A stretch of DNA of 64,000 nt from an uncultured Poribacteria bacterium (GCA_951828385.1 OX639973.1:3029200-3093199), one strand, 5' to 3'; positions 44,724 to 53,745 are shown, counted from the first letter of the stretch. Notes: generated from the sequence alone by a model not told the origin. Numbers and translations are program-made.

Positions 44724-45986
44724 ATGTTTCTCAAATCAATCCATCTAAACAATGTCAAATGTTTTTCTGATATTGCTTTATCTTATGAAGACGAGAATGG
44801 CGACATCCGCAAGTGGACCCTCTTGCTGGCTGAAAATGGCATGGGGAAGAGTACACTGCTGAAAGCTATCGCCTTGGTAACTGGCGGCAGTGACGCGATA
44901 GCCGACCTGTTAGGGGAACCCTCCGACTGGATCCGGTACAAAACGCAGAGGTGTGAAATTTCAGCCGTTTTGGTTACAACGGAAGGAGAGGAACGCGAGG
45001 TTCGCTTACAGATCGCGCCCGAAGATACCCGCGCCGATGTCATCAGGAAAAACGAACAGAGTCTCGCCTGGCTTGATGACGCACTCAACGAAAAAAAGAG
45101 AGACTATTTTGTTCTCGGTTTCGGTGCGTCCCGCCATCTCAATGCAGCAAACACTCGAAGAACAAAAACATCGGAATTCACAAACAAAAGAGCACAACGC
45201 GTCGCTACCCTATTCAACCCCGATGCGACCACCAAACCGATCGATTCCTGGGCAATGGACCTCGACTACATAGGAAACGGCACTGCACTGGAAACCGTCC
45301 GAAAGGTACTCAGCAATCTACTACCGGAGATAAAGTTTCACAGCATTGATAAACAGAATGGGCACTTACTGTTTGAGACTCCAGATGGTATTGTGCCGTT
45401 ACATTGTCTCAGCGACGGGTATCTCGCAATGGCAGCTTGGATAGGCGACTTGTTGTTCCAAATTTCAGAAGTCTCTGGTGACGCACAGGAAAAACCGCTT
45501 ACCGCAAAGGGACTCCTCCTCATTGATGAGGTCGACCTGCATCTCCATCCAAAGCGGCAACGCCAACTATTATCGCTTCTTAACAAATGGTTACCGAATT
45601 TTCAGTTCGTTGTAACGACGCACTCGCCCATGGCCGCGCAACAGGCAGGTGAAGGTGAACTTCACTATTTGACGCGCGAAAGAGGGAAAATTCACCTCTA
45701 TCCATTTTCCGGTGCCCCTAACACGCTCCTTTTACACCAACTGGTAATGTCTCCCGCGTTCGGGTTAGATACCGATGAGTCAAAATCGGTTGAGGACATG
45801 AAGAACCGATACCGCTCCCTCCGGGACAAAGCGGATCTGTCGTCTAAGGAGCAAGCGGAATTGGATAAACTAACTACCGTCATTACTGAACTGCCCCTTG
45901 GCGGTAGAGCAAGTATGATACTTTCTGAAGAACATGAGCAGCTCCTGCGAAAAATTGAGCAAGAATTGCAGGAGGGCACAGCGTGA
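44724..45986 (+). CDS. AAA family ATPase (SMC/RecF-like), helicase partner
   Basis: A 420-residue ABC-type AAA ATPase. N-terminal IHLNNVKCFSDIAL leads to Walker A LLAENGMGKSTLLKAI near residue 36. The C-terminal half has Walker B LLIDEVDLHLHPKRQRQ near 263 and the switch VVTTHSPMAAQQ near 291, then a helical tail. No TOPRIM domain follows, unlike OLD proteins, so any nuclease must be separate. It lies 5 bases after the helicase stop and shares its promoter. It is not closely similar to the ATPase at 33687. A sensor or loading role in the same system is inferred. Confidence 0.85.
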   Translation: MFLKSIHLNNVKCFSDIALSYEDENGDIRKWTLLLAENGMGKSTLLKAIALVTGGSDAIADLLGEPSDWIRYKTQRCEISAVLVTTEGEEREVRLQIAPEDTRADVIRKNEQSLAWLDDALNEKKRDYFVLGFGASRHLNAANTRRTKTSEFTNKRAQRVATLFNPDATTKPIDSWAMDLDYIGNGTALETVRKVLSNLLPEIKFHSIDKQNGHLLFETPDGIVPLHCLSDGYLAMAAWIGDLLFQISEVSGDAQEKPLTAKGLLLIDEVDLHLHPKRQRQLLSLLNKWLPNFQFVVTTHSPMAAQQAGEGELHYLTRERGKIHLYPFSGAPNTLLLHQLVMSPAFGLDTDESKSVEDMKNRYRSLRDKADLSSKEQAELDKLTTVITELPLGGRASMILSEEHEQLLRKIEQELQEGTA

Positions 45987-45994
45987 TACGTCTA

Positions 45995-46086
45995 ATACCA
46001 AATTACCCTAAATCGTAGGGGCAGGGTTTCCCTGCCCACCCGTGTTCTCGGCAGCGAAAACAATACAAATCTCGTTAATTTGGTAT
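45995..46086. repeat. 92-bp MITE-like element with 11-bp terminal inverted repeats
   Basis: ATACCAAATTA (45995-46005) and TAATTTGGTAT (46076-46086) are perfect inverted ends. Inside is a GC-rich hairpin, GGGGCAGGG (46018-46026) against CCCTGCCC (46030-46037). It sits directly after the ATPase stop codon; the hairpin could also end the upstream transcript. Confidence 0.75.
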
Positions 46087-46177
46087 AAGTCCGATTTCGC
46101 GCCACTACAGGTCTTCATCAAGGTTAAAAACCCCTCCTAACAGGATTCTTAAAATCGTCCAAAGTTCAGTAATAAAT

Positions 46178-46219
46178 TTGACTTACTACATTAAATATGT
46201 TATCATATATAATGTAGTA
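46178..46219 (+). promoter_or_regulatory. Promoter overlapped by an operator-like palindrome
   Basis: TTGACT (46178-46183) and TATCAT (46201-46206) are 17 bp apart. A palindrome with 16-bp arms and a single mismatch (46184-46199 and 46204-46219, loop TTAT) covers the spacer and -10 box. That position is typical of a repressor operator. It lies about 740 bp before the DUF1156 gene. Confidence 0.5.
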
Positions 46220-46291
46220 GCTCCCTGAAAAAACAACAAAGATGAAGCAATGTGGACATCACATAACTCACCGTGATTTTTTGTATTTGTA

Positions 46292-46312
46292 GCACAAACT
46301 TTTAGTTTGTGC
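46292..46312. repeat. Hairpin GCACAAAC/GTTTGTGC
   Basis: A perfect 8-bp stem with a 5-nt loop (46292-46299 with 46305-46312). Similar AATTTGTGCC sequence recurs at about 46835. No U tract follows; it appears to be a short dispersed palindromic repeat. Confidence 0.5.
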
Positions 46313-46721
46313 CTGATGAAACACAATCTAATGAAGGGATTTTGACATCACATAAATTAACGAACGTTAACCGGAGAAATTCGTATTTCATGAACAACCT
46401 CAAAACAAACCATATCTATCAAACGCCGCTAAGTCAATCAAACACTACATTTGTGGCACCTCGGAAAGACACCAACGAAAATTAAAATTACCCAATTGTT
46501 CACGAAAATTCCATAAACTTAGAATTCAACAACGCCACAAACCCTTATGATCGCTGACTTTACACCCTTTACATAGAGCGAAAAACAATCGCGAACAATT
46601 GCATGAACATTAATGAACATCGTCAGAAAAGAACAATACATACAAAACCAATTTTCCGCCACAAATGCACGTATCTAAAGGGTTCATAATCCACGAAATC
46701 ACGAACACAAGAATTCAACGC

Positions 46722-46780
46722 GTCGCGAATGTTCGCGAATGTTCATGAAATTTCGCGCTATGTTCACGAAATGTTCATGA
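46722..46780. repeat. Array of GAATGTTCRYGAA-like motifs
   Basis: About five degenerate copies of GAA(A)TGTTC followed by GC, AC or AT recur with roughly 10-12 bp spacing. Many are locally palindromic (TTCGCGAA, TTCATGAA). Looser copies extend back to about 46495. It lies upstream of the methyltransferase start and could bind a regulator or be a decayed repeat. Confidence 0.5.
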
Positions 46781-46960
46781 TTTACCCCTCAGAAATCTAT
46801 TACCGTGAATTTTATATTTTTATACCAAACCGTTAATTTGTGCCTCCGTAGCATAGACTGTTATATTGTCTCCGCGTTTGCCCGGGGACAGAACTCACAG
46901 AAAAGTACCACATCATACCATTTCTGGATAACCGTTTGTCATGTAGGAAGGAAAACCAAA

Positions 46961-49876
46961 TTGCCACGTAGACTCATTGAAGAAGCCTTCCCATTGAAAA
47001 AGGTCTCTAAAGACTCAAAACATGAAAAGAATGTGCGCCACGGGCACATCTCCACGCTCCACATCTGGCCCGCACGCCGTCCGCTTGCGGCCTGCCGTGC
47101 TGTGACAATAGCGACTCTGCTCCCCGATCCCGCCGATGCACCCGAAAAAATGAAGGCGGAATACACACGTCTTTCCGGTTCACCACTACCTGAAAAACAG
47201 CGTGAATACTTGTGTGACGATCTGATTGCTTCACTAACACGATGGGGTGACGAAAATGGACACGCCGATTGGGATGCAAAAGATAAAAACGGCCGGTGGC
47301 TCAATAAACTCCGTATCGCCAGAGAGCTTATTCTGATGGCATACAACGGAGACCCGCCGAAAGTGCTGGATATGTTTGCAGGCGGTGGCGCAATCCCGCT
47401 TGAAGCGATGCGACTCGGTTGTAAAGCGATAGCGAACGACTATAATCCAGTAGCGTGGTTTCTTCTCAAATGCACACTTGAATACCCGCAACGTCTTTCA
47501 GGAAAAACAACGCCGATTCCTGAACTTAAACTCGCTGAAAAACCCGATGTGAAAAAGGGAGATCTCGCCGATCATGTCCGCTTGTGGGGACAGTGGGTTT
47601 TGGAAAATGCCCGCAAGGAACTCACGCAGTACTATCCTATAATTGATGGCAAGCCAACCGTCGCCTATCTCTGGGCAAGAACTATTCCGTGTCAAGACCC
47701 ACAGTGTAGGGCGACGGTGCCGTTACTCAAGACGTTATGGGTTTGCAAGAAAGCAGAGAAAACCCTTAAAGATACACCAGAAAATCGGAACCGTCCTGAC
47801 TTTCTCCGACTCAAAGAAACAAAAAACCAGACGAAAGTCGTCATCAACGGAAAGCGCACCCTCAAACTCTACCCGGATTCTGAAACGAAGCAGGTCCGTT
47901 TTGAGATTATTACACCGAAAAAAACAACAGATGTTGGTGAACCTACAATGTCCAGGGCAACAGCAACCTGTCCGTTTTGTGAATCGCAGCAGCCGACGGA
48001 CTACATCAAACGGTGCGGACATGAGGGAAAACTCAAGGCACAGATGACAACCGTCGTTTACCAAGCGGAATACGGCAAAGAGTATCGTCTACCAACACAA
48101 GCAGAAATAGACGCGGCAGAGGTATCAGAAAAAGCATTGGAGGCAATTGCCGATGAAATTCCCTATGGAATGCCTGATGAACCGATGCCGGGGCCTCAAA
48201 AACTCGGATTTACTATCCCACTCTACGGTTTCAAAAAATGGTCAGATCTGTTCACAAATCGGCAGTTGTTCGCATTGATGACATTTGTAAAGTGGACGCG
48301 CGCTGCACAAGGTGAGATGGATAAATTCGGGTATTCAGCAGAATGGATTGAGGCAATTGAGATATATTTGTCAATACTTGTAGATCGAATTACTGATTAT
48401 AATTCTGCAATCTGTACGTGGCATAACAGCGGGGAAAAGATGCGAGATACTTTTGCTAGATTCGCGTTGCCGATAGTTTGGGATTTTGCTGAACTGAATC
48501 CTTTTTCTAAGTTTACGGGAGGGTATTTCGCTCACATTGGTTGGGTTGTGCGTTTTCTCGCAAACGTACTTGCAGCAAAATTGACTTCTGAACCTTGTAT
48601 CAATCAGCAATCAAGCCTCTGTCAAGTCAGTCAAACGATTGACGCAATCATTACGGATCCGCCATACTATGACGCTATTCCTTACGCAGATCTTTCTGAT
48701 TTCTTCTACGTGTGGCTCCGACGATCAATTGGAGATCAATTCCCGGATGTTTTCACTGAGGCACTCACACCAAAATTTGATGAGCTCGTCCAACATTCAG
48801 ACCATTTTGATGGGGATAATAAGGCAGCAAGGGAATTTTATGAATCTGGCATGACTACTACTTTTCAATCTGCCCATAGTTCACTGACAGAAAACGGACG
48901 AATAGTCGTTGTCTTCGCTCATAAGGATCCGAACGCTTGGGAAACGTTAACAACAGCGATGATTCAAGCGGGCCTTGTCGTTACTGCGTCATGGCCTATT
49001 GATACCGAAATGGGTAATCGTATTCGTGGAATGAACTCAGCCGCTCTTGCAACATCGCTGTGGCTTGTCTGTCGAAAACGTCCCACGAAGGCGAAAGTAG
49101 GTCATTACGGCAAAGTCAAGCGCGAAATGCAGCAACGGATTACGGAACGCCTCCGTTATTTCTGGGATGTCGGGATTCGGGGCCCCGACTTCGTTTGGGC
49201 AGCCATCGGACCTGCCCTGGAAAGCTACTCCAGTTACAAAGCAGTCAAATGGAATACAGGTGAACTTTTCACGGTGACAGAGTTTCTCACAGAGGTACGG
49301 CGGATGGTAACCGATTTCGCATTGGGGCAAATACTGCACGGCGCAAGTACGGAGGCATTGGACGAATGGACTCGCTACTATCTGATGCACAAAGACTACT
49401 TCGGCACAGAAAACGCACCCGTGGGCGAGTGTATTCTCTTGGCACAAGGCTATGGCGTGCCACTCGACGATTTACGAGACCGACACATCGGCATATTGAA
49501 GAAAGTCAGTTCTGGCAACGCACTCAAACTCCTCGGACATACCGAACGCACTTCAGACCGAATCGGTTATGCTCACACTTCCGGGAGAATTCCCATGATA
49601 GACATGATCCACAGGATCATGAGACTGTGGGATGCAGGCGAAAGAGAGCAAATCAACGCCTACTTCCACGAGCATGGACTTCAAGAGAACCCTCTTTTCA
49701 AGGCTGTTGTTCAGGCACTCATCGAAACGAGTCCCGAAGGTGCCAGTGAAAGGTCGCTTATGGAAACACTCATCAATTACGAACCGGGTGAACCGGTAAG
49801 CGGCGTTTCCAATTCTGGACGGTCAAATCCCGACGAAGTCCAACTCCGACTCCCGCTTGGCGAAAGTTCGTCGTGA
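46961..49876 (+). CDS. DUF1156 adenine-specific DNA methyltransferase with Zn ribbon
   Basis: A 971-residue DNA methyltransferase. It starts with the DUF1156 block (LPRRLIEEAFPLKKVS, then HGHISTLHIWPARRPLAACR). SAM motif I is MLDMFAGGGAIPLEAM-like (DMFAGGG) and the catalytic motif is ITDPPYYDAIPYADLSDFFY. Between them are zinc-ribbon cysteines (PCQDPQC, CPFCESQQ). The start chosen is TTG at 46961, with AGGAAGGA about 8 bases upstream; the longer open frame to 46805 adds residues unlike the family. It probably marks self DNA as N6-methyladenine for the locus. It is separated from the helicase pair by a regulatory gap and precedes the MNT-DUF499 pair. Confidence 0.88.
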   Translation: MPRRLIEEAFPLKKVSKDSKHEKNVRHGHISTLHIWPARRPLAACRAVTIATLLPDPADAPEKMKAEYTRLSGSPLPEKQREYLCDDLIASLTRWGDENGHADWDAKDKNGRWLNKLRIARELILMAYNGDPPKVLDMFAGGGAIPLEAMRLGCKAIANDYNPVAWFLLKCTLEYPQRLSGKTTPIPELKLAEKPDVKKGDLADHVRLWGQWVLENARKELTQYYPIIDGKPTVAYLWARTIPCQDPQCRATVPLLKTLWVCKKAEKTLKDTPENRNRPDFLRLKETKNQTKVVINGKRTLKLYPDSETKQVRFEIITPKKTTDVGEPTMSRATATCPFCESQQPTDYIKRCGHEGKLKAQMTTVVYQAEYGKEYRLPTQAEIDAAEVSEKALEAIADEIPYGMPDEPMPGPQKLGFTIPLYGFKKWSDLFTNRQLFALMTFVKWTRAAQGEMDKFGYSAEWIEAIEIYLSILVDRITDYNSAICTWHNSGEKMRDTFARFALPIVWDFAELNPFSKFTGGYFAHIGWVVRFLANVLAAKLTSEPCINQQSSLCQVSQTIDAIITDPPYYDAIPYADLSDFFYVWLRRSIGDQFPDVFTEALTPKFDELVQHSDHFDGDNKAAREFYESGMTTTFQSAHSSLTENGRIVVVFAHKDPNAWETLTTAMIQAGLVVTASWPIDTEMGNRIRGMNSAALATSLWLVCRKRPTKAKVGHYGKVKREMQQRITERLRYFWDVGIRGPDFVWAAIGPALESYSSYKAVKWNTGELFTVTEFLTEVRRMVTDFALGQILHGASTEALDEWTRYYLMHKDYFGTENAPVGECILLAQGYGVPLDDLRDRHIGILKKVSSGNALKLLGHTERTSDRIGYAHTSGRIPMIDMIHRIMRLWDAGEREQINAYFHEHGLQENPLFKAVVQALIETSPEGASERSLMETLINYEPGEPVSGVSNSGRSNPDEVQLRLPLGESSS

Positions 49877-49908
49877 TAAGTCCATGTAAAAGTGATCATC
49901 TTTTCTGG

Positions 49909-49938
49909 TTGACTTTGACGGACAAATCGTGTTAGACT
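49909..49938 (+). promoter_or_regulatory. Promoter of the MNT-DUF499 pair
   Basis: TTGACT (49909-49914) and TAGACT (49933-49938) are 18 bp apart, with TGT just before the -10 box (extended -10-like). The TAGACTATGCG block matches that of the helicase promoter at 41192. It lies about 80 bp before the MNT start. Confidence 0.5.
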
Positions 49939-50018
49939 ATGCGATACAACGTATGACAAGACTTATCAACGATTTGCTAAGATCCATTGGGTAAGCGGTA
50001 AACGCGCGGAGGGGCATC

Positions 50019-50306
50019 ATGATTGAGGAACTGAAAAAAATAATCGCAGAAAAAAGAGACGAAATACGCAAGCAGTACAAAGCGCAGATTGTAGCTGTTT
50101 TTGGTTCTTATGCGCGCGGTGATTTTCACGCAGATAGCGATTTAGACCTTTTGGTGGATATGGATCCCGGTGCCAGTCTATTTGATCTTGTTGGTCTTCA
50201 ACACTTTTTGGAAGACAGACTCGGATGTAAGGTGGATGTGGGGACGCGAAACTCACTCCGAGAGGAGCTGCGGGAGTCCGTGTTCAGCGAAGCCATATAT
50301 CTATAA
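50019..50306 (+). CDS. MNT-domain nucleotidyltransferase (MntA-like)
   Basis: A 95-residue minimal nucleotidyltransferase with GSYARGDFHADSDLDLLVDM at residues 29-48, the Gly-Ser and Asp-x-Asp active site. It is intact and closely similar to the broken copy at 40787. MntA proteins adenylylate and block HEPN ribonucleases, but no small HEPN gene is adjacent. GGAGGGG precedes the ATG. Its stop lies 20 bases before DUF499, indicating one transcript. It could have been recruited as a regulator or modifying subunit of the defence locus. Confidence 0.88.
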   Translation: MIEELKKIIAEKRDEIRKQYKAQIVAVFGSYARGDFHADSDLDLLVDMDPGASLFDLVGLQHFLEDRLGCKVDVGTRNSLREELRESVFSEAIYL

Positions 50307-50326
50307 GATGGAAGAGGAACAAGCCC

Positions 50327-53300
50327 ATGGGCAATAACGCATGGCATGAACATTGTATCTTAAGAGATGATGTCCGACAAGGCACACTCGAACTCGCAGA
50401 ATTCGCAGCAGACCTCTACGCCGTGCGAACCGGAGCCGCGCCCAACGTCTATCGAGTCCCCAATCTCTTTTTTGACCGCACCTATCCGACCTACAACCTC
50501 AAAACGCTGGCGCGAGATGTACTCCGACGGTTAGCCGGACAAGGTGGCAACCCCGTTATCACTGTCCAAGTCGCTTATGGTGGCGGAAAAACGCATGCAC
50601 TCATTGCCCTCTTGCATTTAGCCCAGCGAGGTGCCGAACTCCAAACACACGATACCGTCCGGGAGTTCGTAGCATCCAGCGGCTTAGATACATTGCCCCA
50701 GGCAAGAGTCGCTATTCTACCCTTTGATAAGTTTGACGTGAAAAATGGTCTTTCAGTGATCGGACCTGACGGTCAACACCGACAGGTTAAAACACCTTGG
50801 GGCGCGTTGGCATATCAACTCGCTGGCAATAAAGGACTCGCAATCGTAGCCGAGCATGAAACCGATTATATCAACCCTGCTGAACATACGCTCGTTGACC
50901 TGCTCAAAATGCCACAAAGCGAAGGGCTGTCCACCCTCATCTTGCTTGATGAGGCACTCATGTATACACGGGCTGCTGTCAATGATGATCCCAAACGGTT
51001 CGGAATCCTTCAAGATTTCTTCCAGGCACTTACACAAGCGGTCGATAAAATTAGCACTGCTGCAATCGTCGCCAGCCTCATCACTTCCGATATTGTCGGT
51101 GAAGATCCAACCGGCGTTCGCGTCTTAAATATGTTGGAAGGCGTGTTTCGACGTCTGGAAGAAAACGTTGAACCCGTCTCACGAGAAGACATTTCGGAAT
51201 TGCTCCGCCGGCGATTGTTTGAACATATTCCACCAGAGAAAACACGCAGGGCCGTTGTGGACACCCTCCTCGCTGCCAGACAAAAACTGCCACTCCGAGA
51301 GGCAGATAAGCATCAAGAAGCGTTCGACGCACTCTTGCGGTCTTATCCATTTCACCCAGATTTCATTGAAGTCTTCTACCAAAAGTGGACGCAACTCGGT
51401 AACTTCCAAGGTACCCGCGGTATGTTTCGCACCTTCGCGCTTCTCCTAAGAGATGCCACCGGAAAAGACCCAGCAGCATTCATCGGCCCAAGCGCGCTCC
51501 TTACGACCGGTGCTGAACTGTCAGAGGCCGTTCAAGAACTCATTAAAGCCTGTGAGGAAGGCACGCAGTGGACACCGATTCTTACGGGTGAACTCGAAAG
51601 AGCCCGAAATGTTCAGAAAAACCTCCCGCTGCTCAAAACCAGAGAAGTTGAAAGTGCCGTGCTATCCACCTTTTTACATTCGCAACCAGCCGGACAGAAA
51701 GCAGAATTGGCGCACCTCTATCTGCTGCTTGCACACGCCGACATTGACGCGATGTCGGTTCAACAGGGGCTTTCCGACTGGCGATCGGTCTCCTGGTTCC
51801 TCAAAGAAAACGATAGCAGTTGGGCTTTAGGAACAACGCCTAATCTTACCAACATGCACGTCCGCGCTATGGATAGACTCGCTCCAGAAGACATTGATGA
51901 AGACTTAGTACGGCGGATAAGAGATGCCAGCCTCGGTCGGAACGCCGATGCGGTTGCCGTTCACACATTACCGCAGTCAACTGCTGATATCAGCGACAAT
52001 CCCGAACTTCACTTCATCATCGCGGATCCAGAACACGCAGCGGTGCCAGGAGCGGAAATACCGCCCGAACTCAAAACGTTTTTTGAAAGAACCTACCGAA
52101 ATAACATCATCATCCTTGCTCCCGAAAACTCACTACTCACAGGATTGCGACAACGGATTCGCAAAATCCTTGGTTGGCAGAATATCGAAAGCGGCGACGA
52201 TATGAACCTTTTGAACGGAACGCAGAAGGCACTCCTCTTACAACGAAAGCAAGAAGATGAGACCGGTATTTTGGAGTCTGTCACAGCGGCTTATAGCGTG
52301 CTAATTGCCCTTGACGAAGAAGGCGACATCAAAGCAAGTACGTTGCCACCAGGAACAGACCGGCCTTTTCAACGCGTCAAAACCGCGCTGATCGCCGAAG
52401 ATAGGTTGTTGACAGACTCACTTGATCCTGAACTGCTCACACCGGACAGTTACCTTGATATTTGGGGAGAGGACGAAACCACTAAACCCGTTCAAGGCTT
52501 ATACAGGATGTTTGCAAGTCTGCCGCGCCTACCGCGCTTGTTAAATCGACAGGTATTCATAGACACACTTCGGCGCGGTCTAAAAGAAGGTCAGATTGTT
52601 TTACGCATCGTCCGTCCAGATGGTTCTCAGAATACCTATTGGCGCGAGGCATCCATCACGGACGAAGATATCTGGAACAAAACGTTAGAAATTGCTTCGA
52701 TTGAGCACGCGGAACTTCATGACCTTAGTGCTGAATTATTAGTGCCGGGACAACTGCCAGGATTGTGGCAAGGTGATAGTGTTCCAATAACGGTAGACAC
52801 AATTCGGGAATTTTTTGATGGAGACGAAATACCAAAACTCACGGCTGACGATGTTCTCGTAGAAGCCATCCAGTCTGCTGTTCAAAATGGCTTACTCATG
52901 GCACGCCGTAAAGATAAGGCATATCTTAGAGAACCCATCCCTGACGCGGAGATAACCGACGATCTGGAATTGCTTATGCCATTAGAACCTATTAGCGGTT
53001 CAGAAATCAGTCACAAAACTCTGCCGGACGCGTGGGAGAACGAAACGTCATCCGTCGGTAAGATAATGCACAGGTTAGCAGTGCTCAAAGGTTCTCCAAT
53101 CCCGTGGGCATTGGTTGTTGATGCTATCAACGACGCTGAAAATAAAAGACTCTTTGAATTTGTTGAGGGTAGTCCATCGTGGCCCTGTGCTGCTGAAGAA
53201 GCCGATAGAGTCGGTTTAAAAGTTTCACAGGCACCTGTGAAAATAGCACCAACAGATCTCATTGGAACTGATGCAATAGCCGCGTGGGAATCTGGAAGCC

Positions 53301-53671
53301 CCACACTCGCATTGATTAAAGAGGTACTTGAAGCCAAAAGAGGTATTTCCATTCCTGATGATGTGTTCCGTTATGCTGTAGAACAGGCTATTAAAGTTGG
53401 AATAATTGCCTCGGATGAGTCTTTAACCAATGGATTTTACAAAATTCGTGTACGGAAACCCGCGTGGATGCGCCATGCTGAATCCCATCTTACCGAAATT
53501 GAAATCCAGGATTTGGCTGAAGCGGTCGCTGATTTGGCGGATATTGCACCTGAACTCGACTTTAAGTTTCGCGTCACAATTACCGCCGAGGGCGAACCTC
53601 CATCAAATGAAGTGCTGGAAAAGATAAACGAAGTACTCCAGAAGGTCACAGATAAACTGAAGTTTGATTAA
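50327..53671 (+). CDS. DUF499 AAA+ ATPase
   Basis: A 1114-residue ATPase of the DUF499 family. The N-terminal part has QGTLELAEFAADLYAV, FFDRTYPTYNLK and Walker A VAYGGGKTHALIAL near residue 82. Walker B is LILLDEALMYTRAA near 205. The central domain has arginine-rich helices, and the C-terminal end includes RVTITAEGEPP, a beta region. DUF499 proteins often occur beside DUF1156 methyltransferases and SNF2 helicases in defence islands, as here. It should form the energy-using part of the complex. GGAAGAGGA lies just before the ATG. Confidence 0.9.
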   Translation: MGNNAWHEHCILRDDVRQGTLELAEFAADLYAVRTGAAPNVYRVPNLFFDRTYPTYNLKTLARDVLRRLAGQGGNPVITVQVAYGGGKTHALIALLHLAQRGAELQTHDTVREFVASSGLDTLPQARVAILPFDKFDVKNGLSVIGPDGQHRQVKTPWGALAYQLAGNKGLAIVAEHETDYINPAEHTLVDLLKMPQSEGLSTLILLDEALMYTRAAVNDDPKRFGILQDFFQALTQAVDKISTAAIVASLITSDIVGEDPTGVRVLNMLEGVFRRLEENVEPVSREDISELLRRRLFEHIPPEKTRRAVVDTLLAARQKLPLREADKHQEAFDALLRSYPFHPDFIEVFYQKWTQLGNFQGTRGMFRTFALLLRDATGKDPAAFIGPSALLTTGAELSEAVQELIKACEEGTQWTPILTGELERARNVQKNLPLLKTREVESAVLSTFLHSQPAGQKAELAHLYLLLAHADIDAMSVQQGLSDWRSVSWFLKENDSSWALGTTPNLTNMHVRAMDRLAPEDIDEDLVRRIRDASLGRNADAVAVHTLPQSTADISDNPELHFIIADPEHAAVPGAEIPPELKTFFERTYRNNIIILAPENSLLTGLRQRIRKILGWQNIESGDDMNLLNGTQKALLLQRKQEDETGILESVTAAYSVLIALDEEGDIKASTLPPGTDRPFQRVKTALIAEDRLLTDSLDPELLTPDSYLDIWGEDETTKPVQGLYRMFASLPRLPRLLNRQVFIDTLRRGLKEGQIVLRIVRPDGSQNTYWREASITDEDIWNKTLEIASIEHAELHDLSAELLVPGQLPGLWQGDSVPITVDTIREFFDGDEIPKLTADDVLVEAIQSAVQNGLLMARRKDKAYLREPIPDAEITDDLELLMPLEPISGSEISHKTLPDAWENETSSVGKIMHRLAVLKGSPIPWALVVDAINDAENKRLFEFVEGSPSWPCAAEEADRVGLKVSQAPVKIAPTDLIGTDAIAAWESGSPTLALIKEVLEAKRGISIPDDVFRYAVEQAIKVGIIASDESLTNGFYKIRVRKPAWMRHAESHLTEIEIQDLAEAVADLADIAPELDFKFRVTITAEGEPPSNEVLEKINEVLQKVTDKLKFD

Positions 53672-53745
53672 GAAAACCTATTAGTCTTGATTAACTGGAA
53701 AAAGTCGAAAAACCTGTGTTACAATTCCAATAATGGAGGAAGCAG

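Larger units (their letters stand above)
45987..46960. other. 974-bp non-coding regulatory gap inside the defence locus
   Basis: No credible protein gene is seen between the ATPase and the DUF1156 gene. From left to right it holds the 92-bp MITE-like element, the TTGACT/TATCAT promoter overlapped by a 16-bp-arm palindrome (46184-46219), a GCACAAAC/GTTTGTGC hairpin (46292-46312), and an AT-rich stretch ending in an array of GAATGTTC-like repeats (about 46722-46780). The length of the leader is unusual for a bacterial operon. Confidence 0.6.

Noticed and set aside
45995-46086. Transposon insertion with a transposase
   Set aside because: Only terminal repeats and a hairpin are present in 92 bp; there is no room for a transposase and none is found in the window.
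46805-46960. Extended N-terminus of the DUF1156 protein
   Set aside because: The 52 extra residues are unlike the family start and lack a ribosome site, while TTG at 46961 has AGGAAGGA placed correctly.
40787-53671. Call as classical DISARM or BREX
   Set aside because: The methylase and helicase classes are comparable, but DrmB, DrmC, PglZ, BrxA, BrxB and BrxL are not seen.
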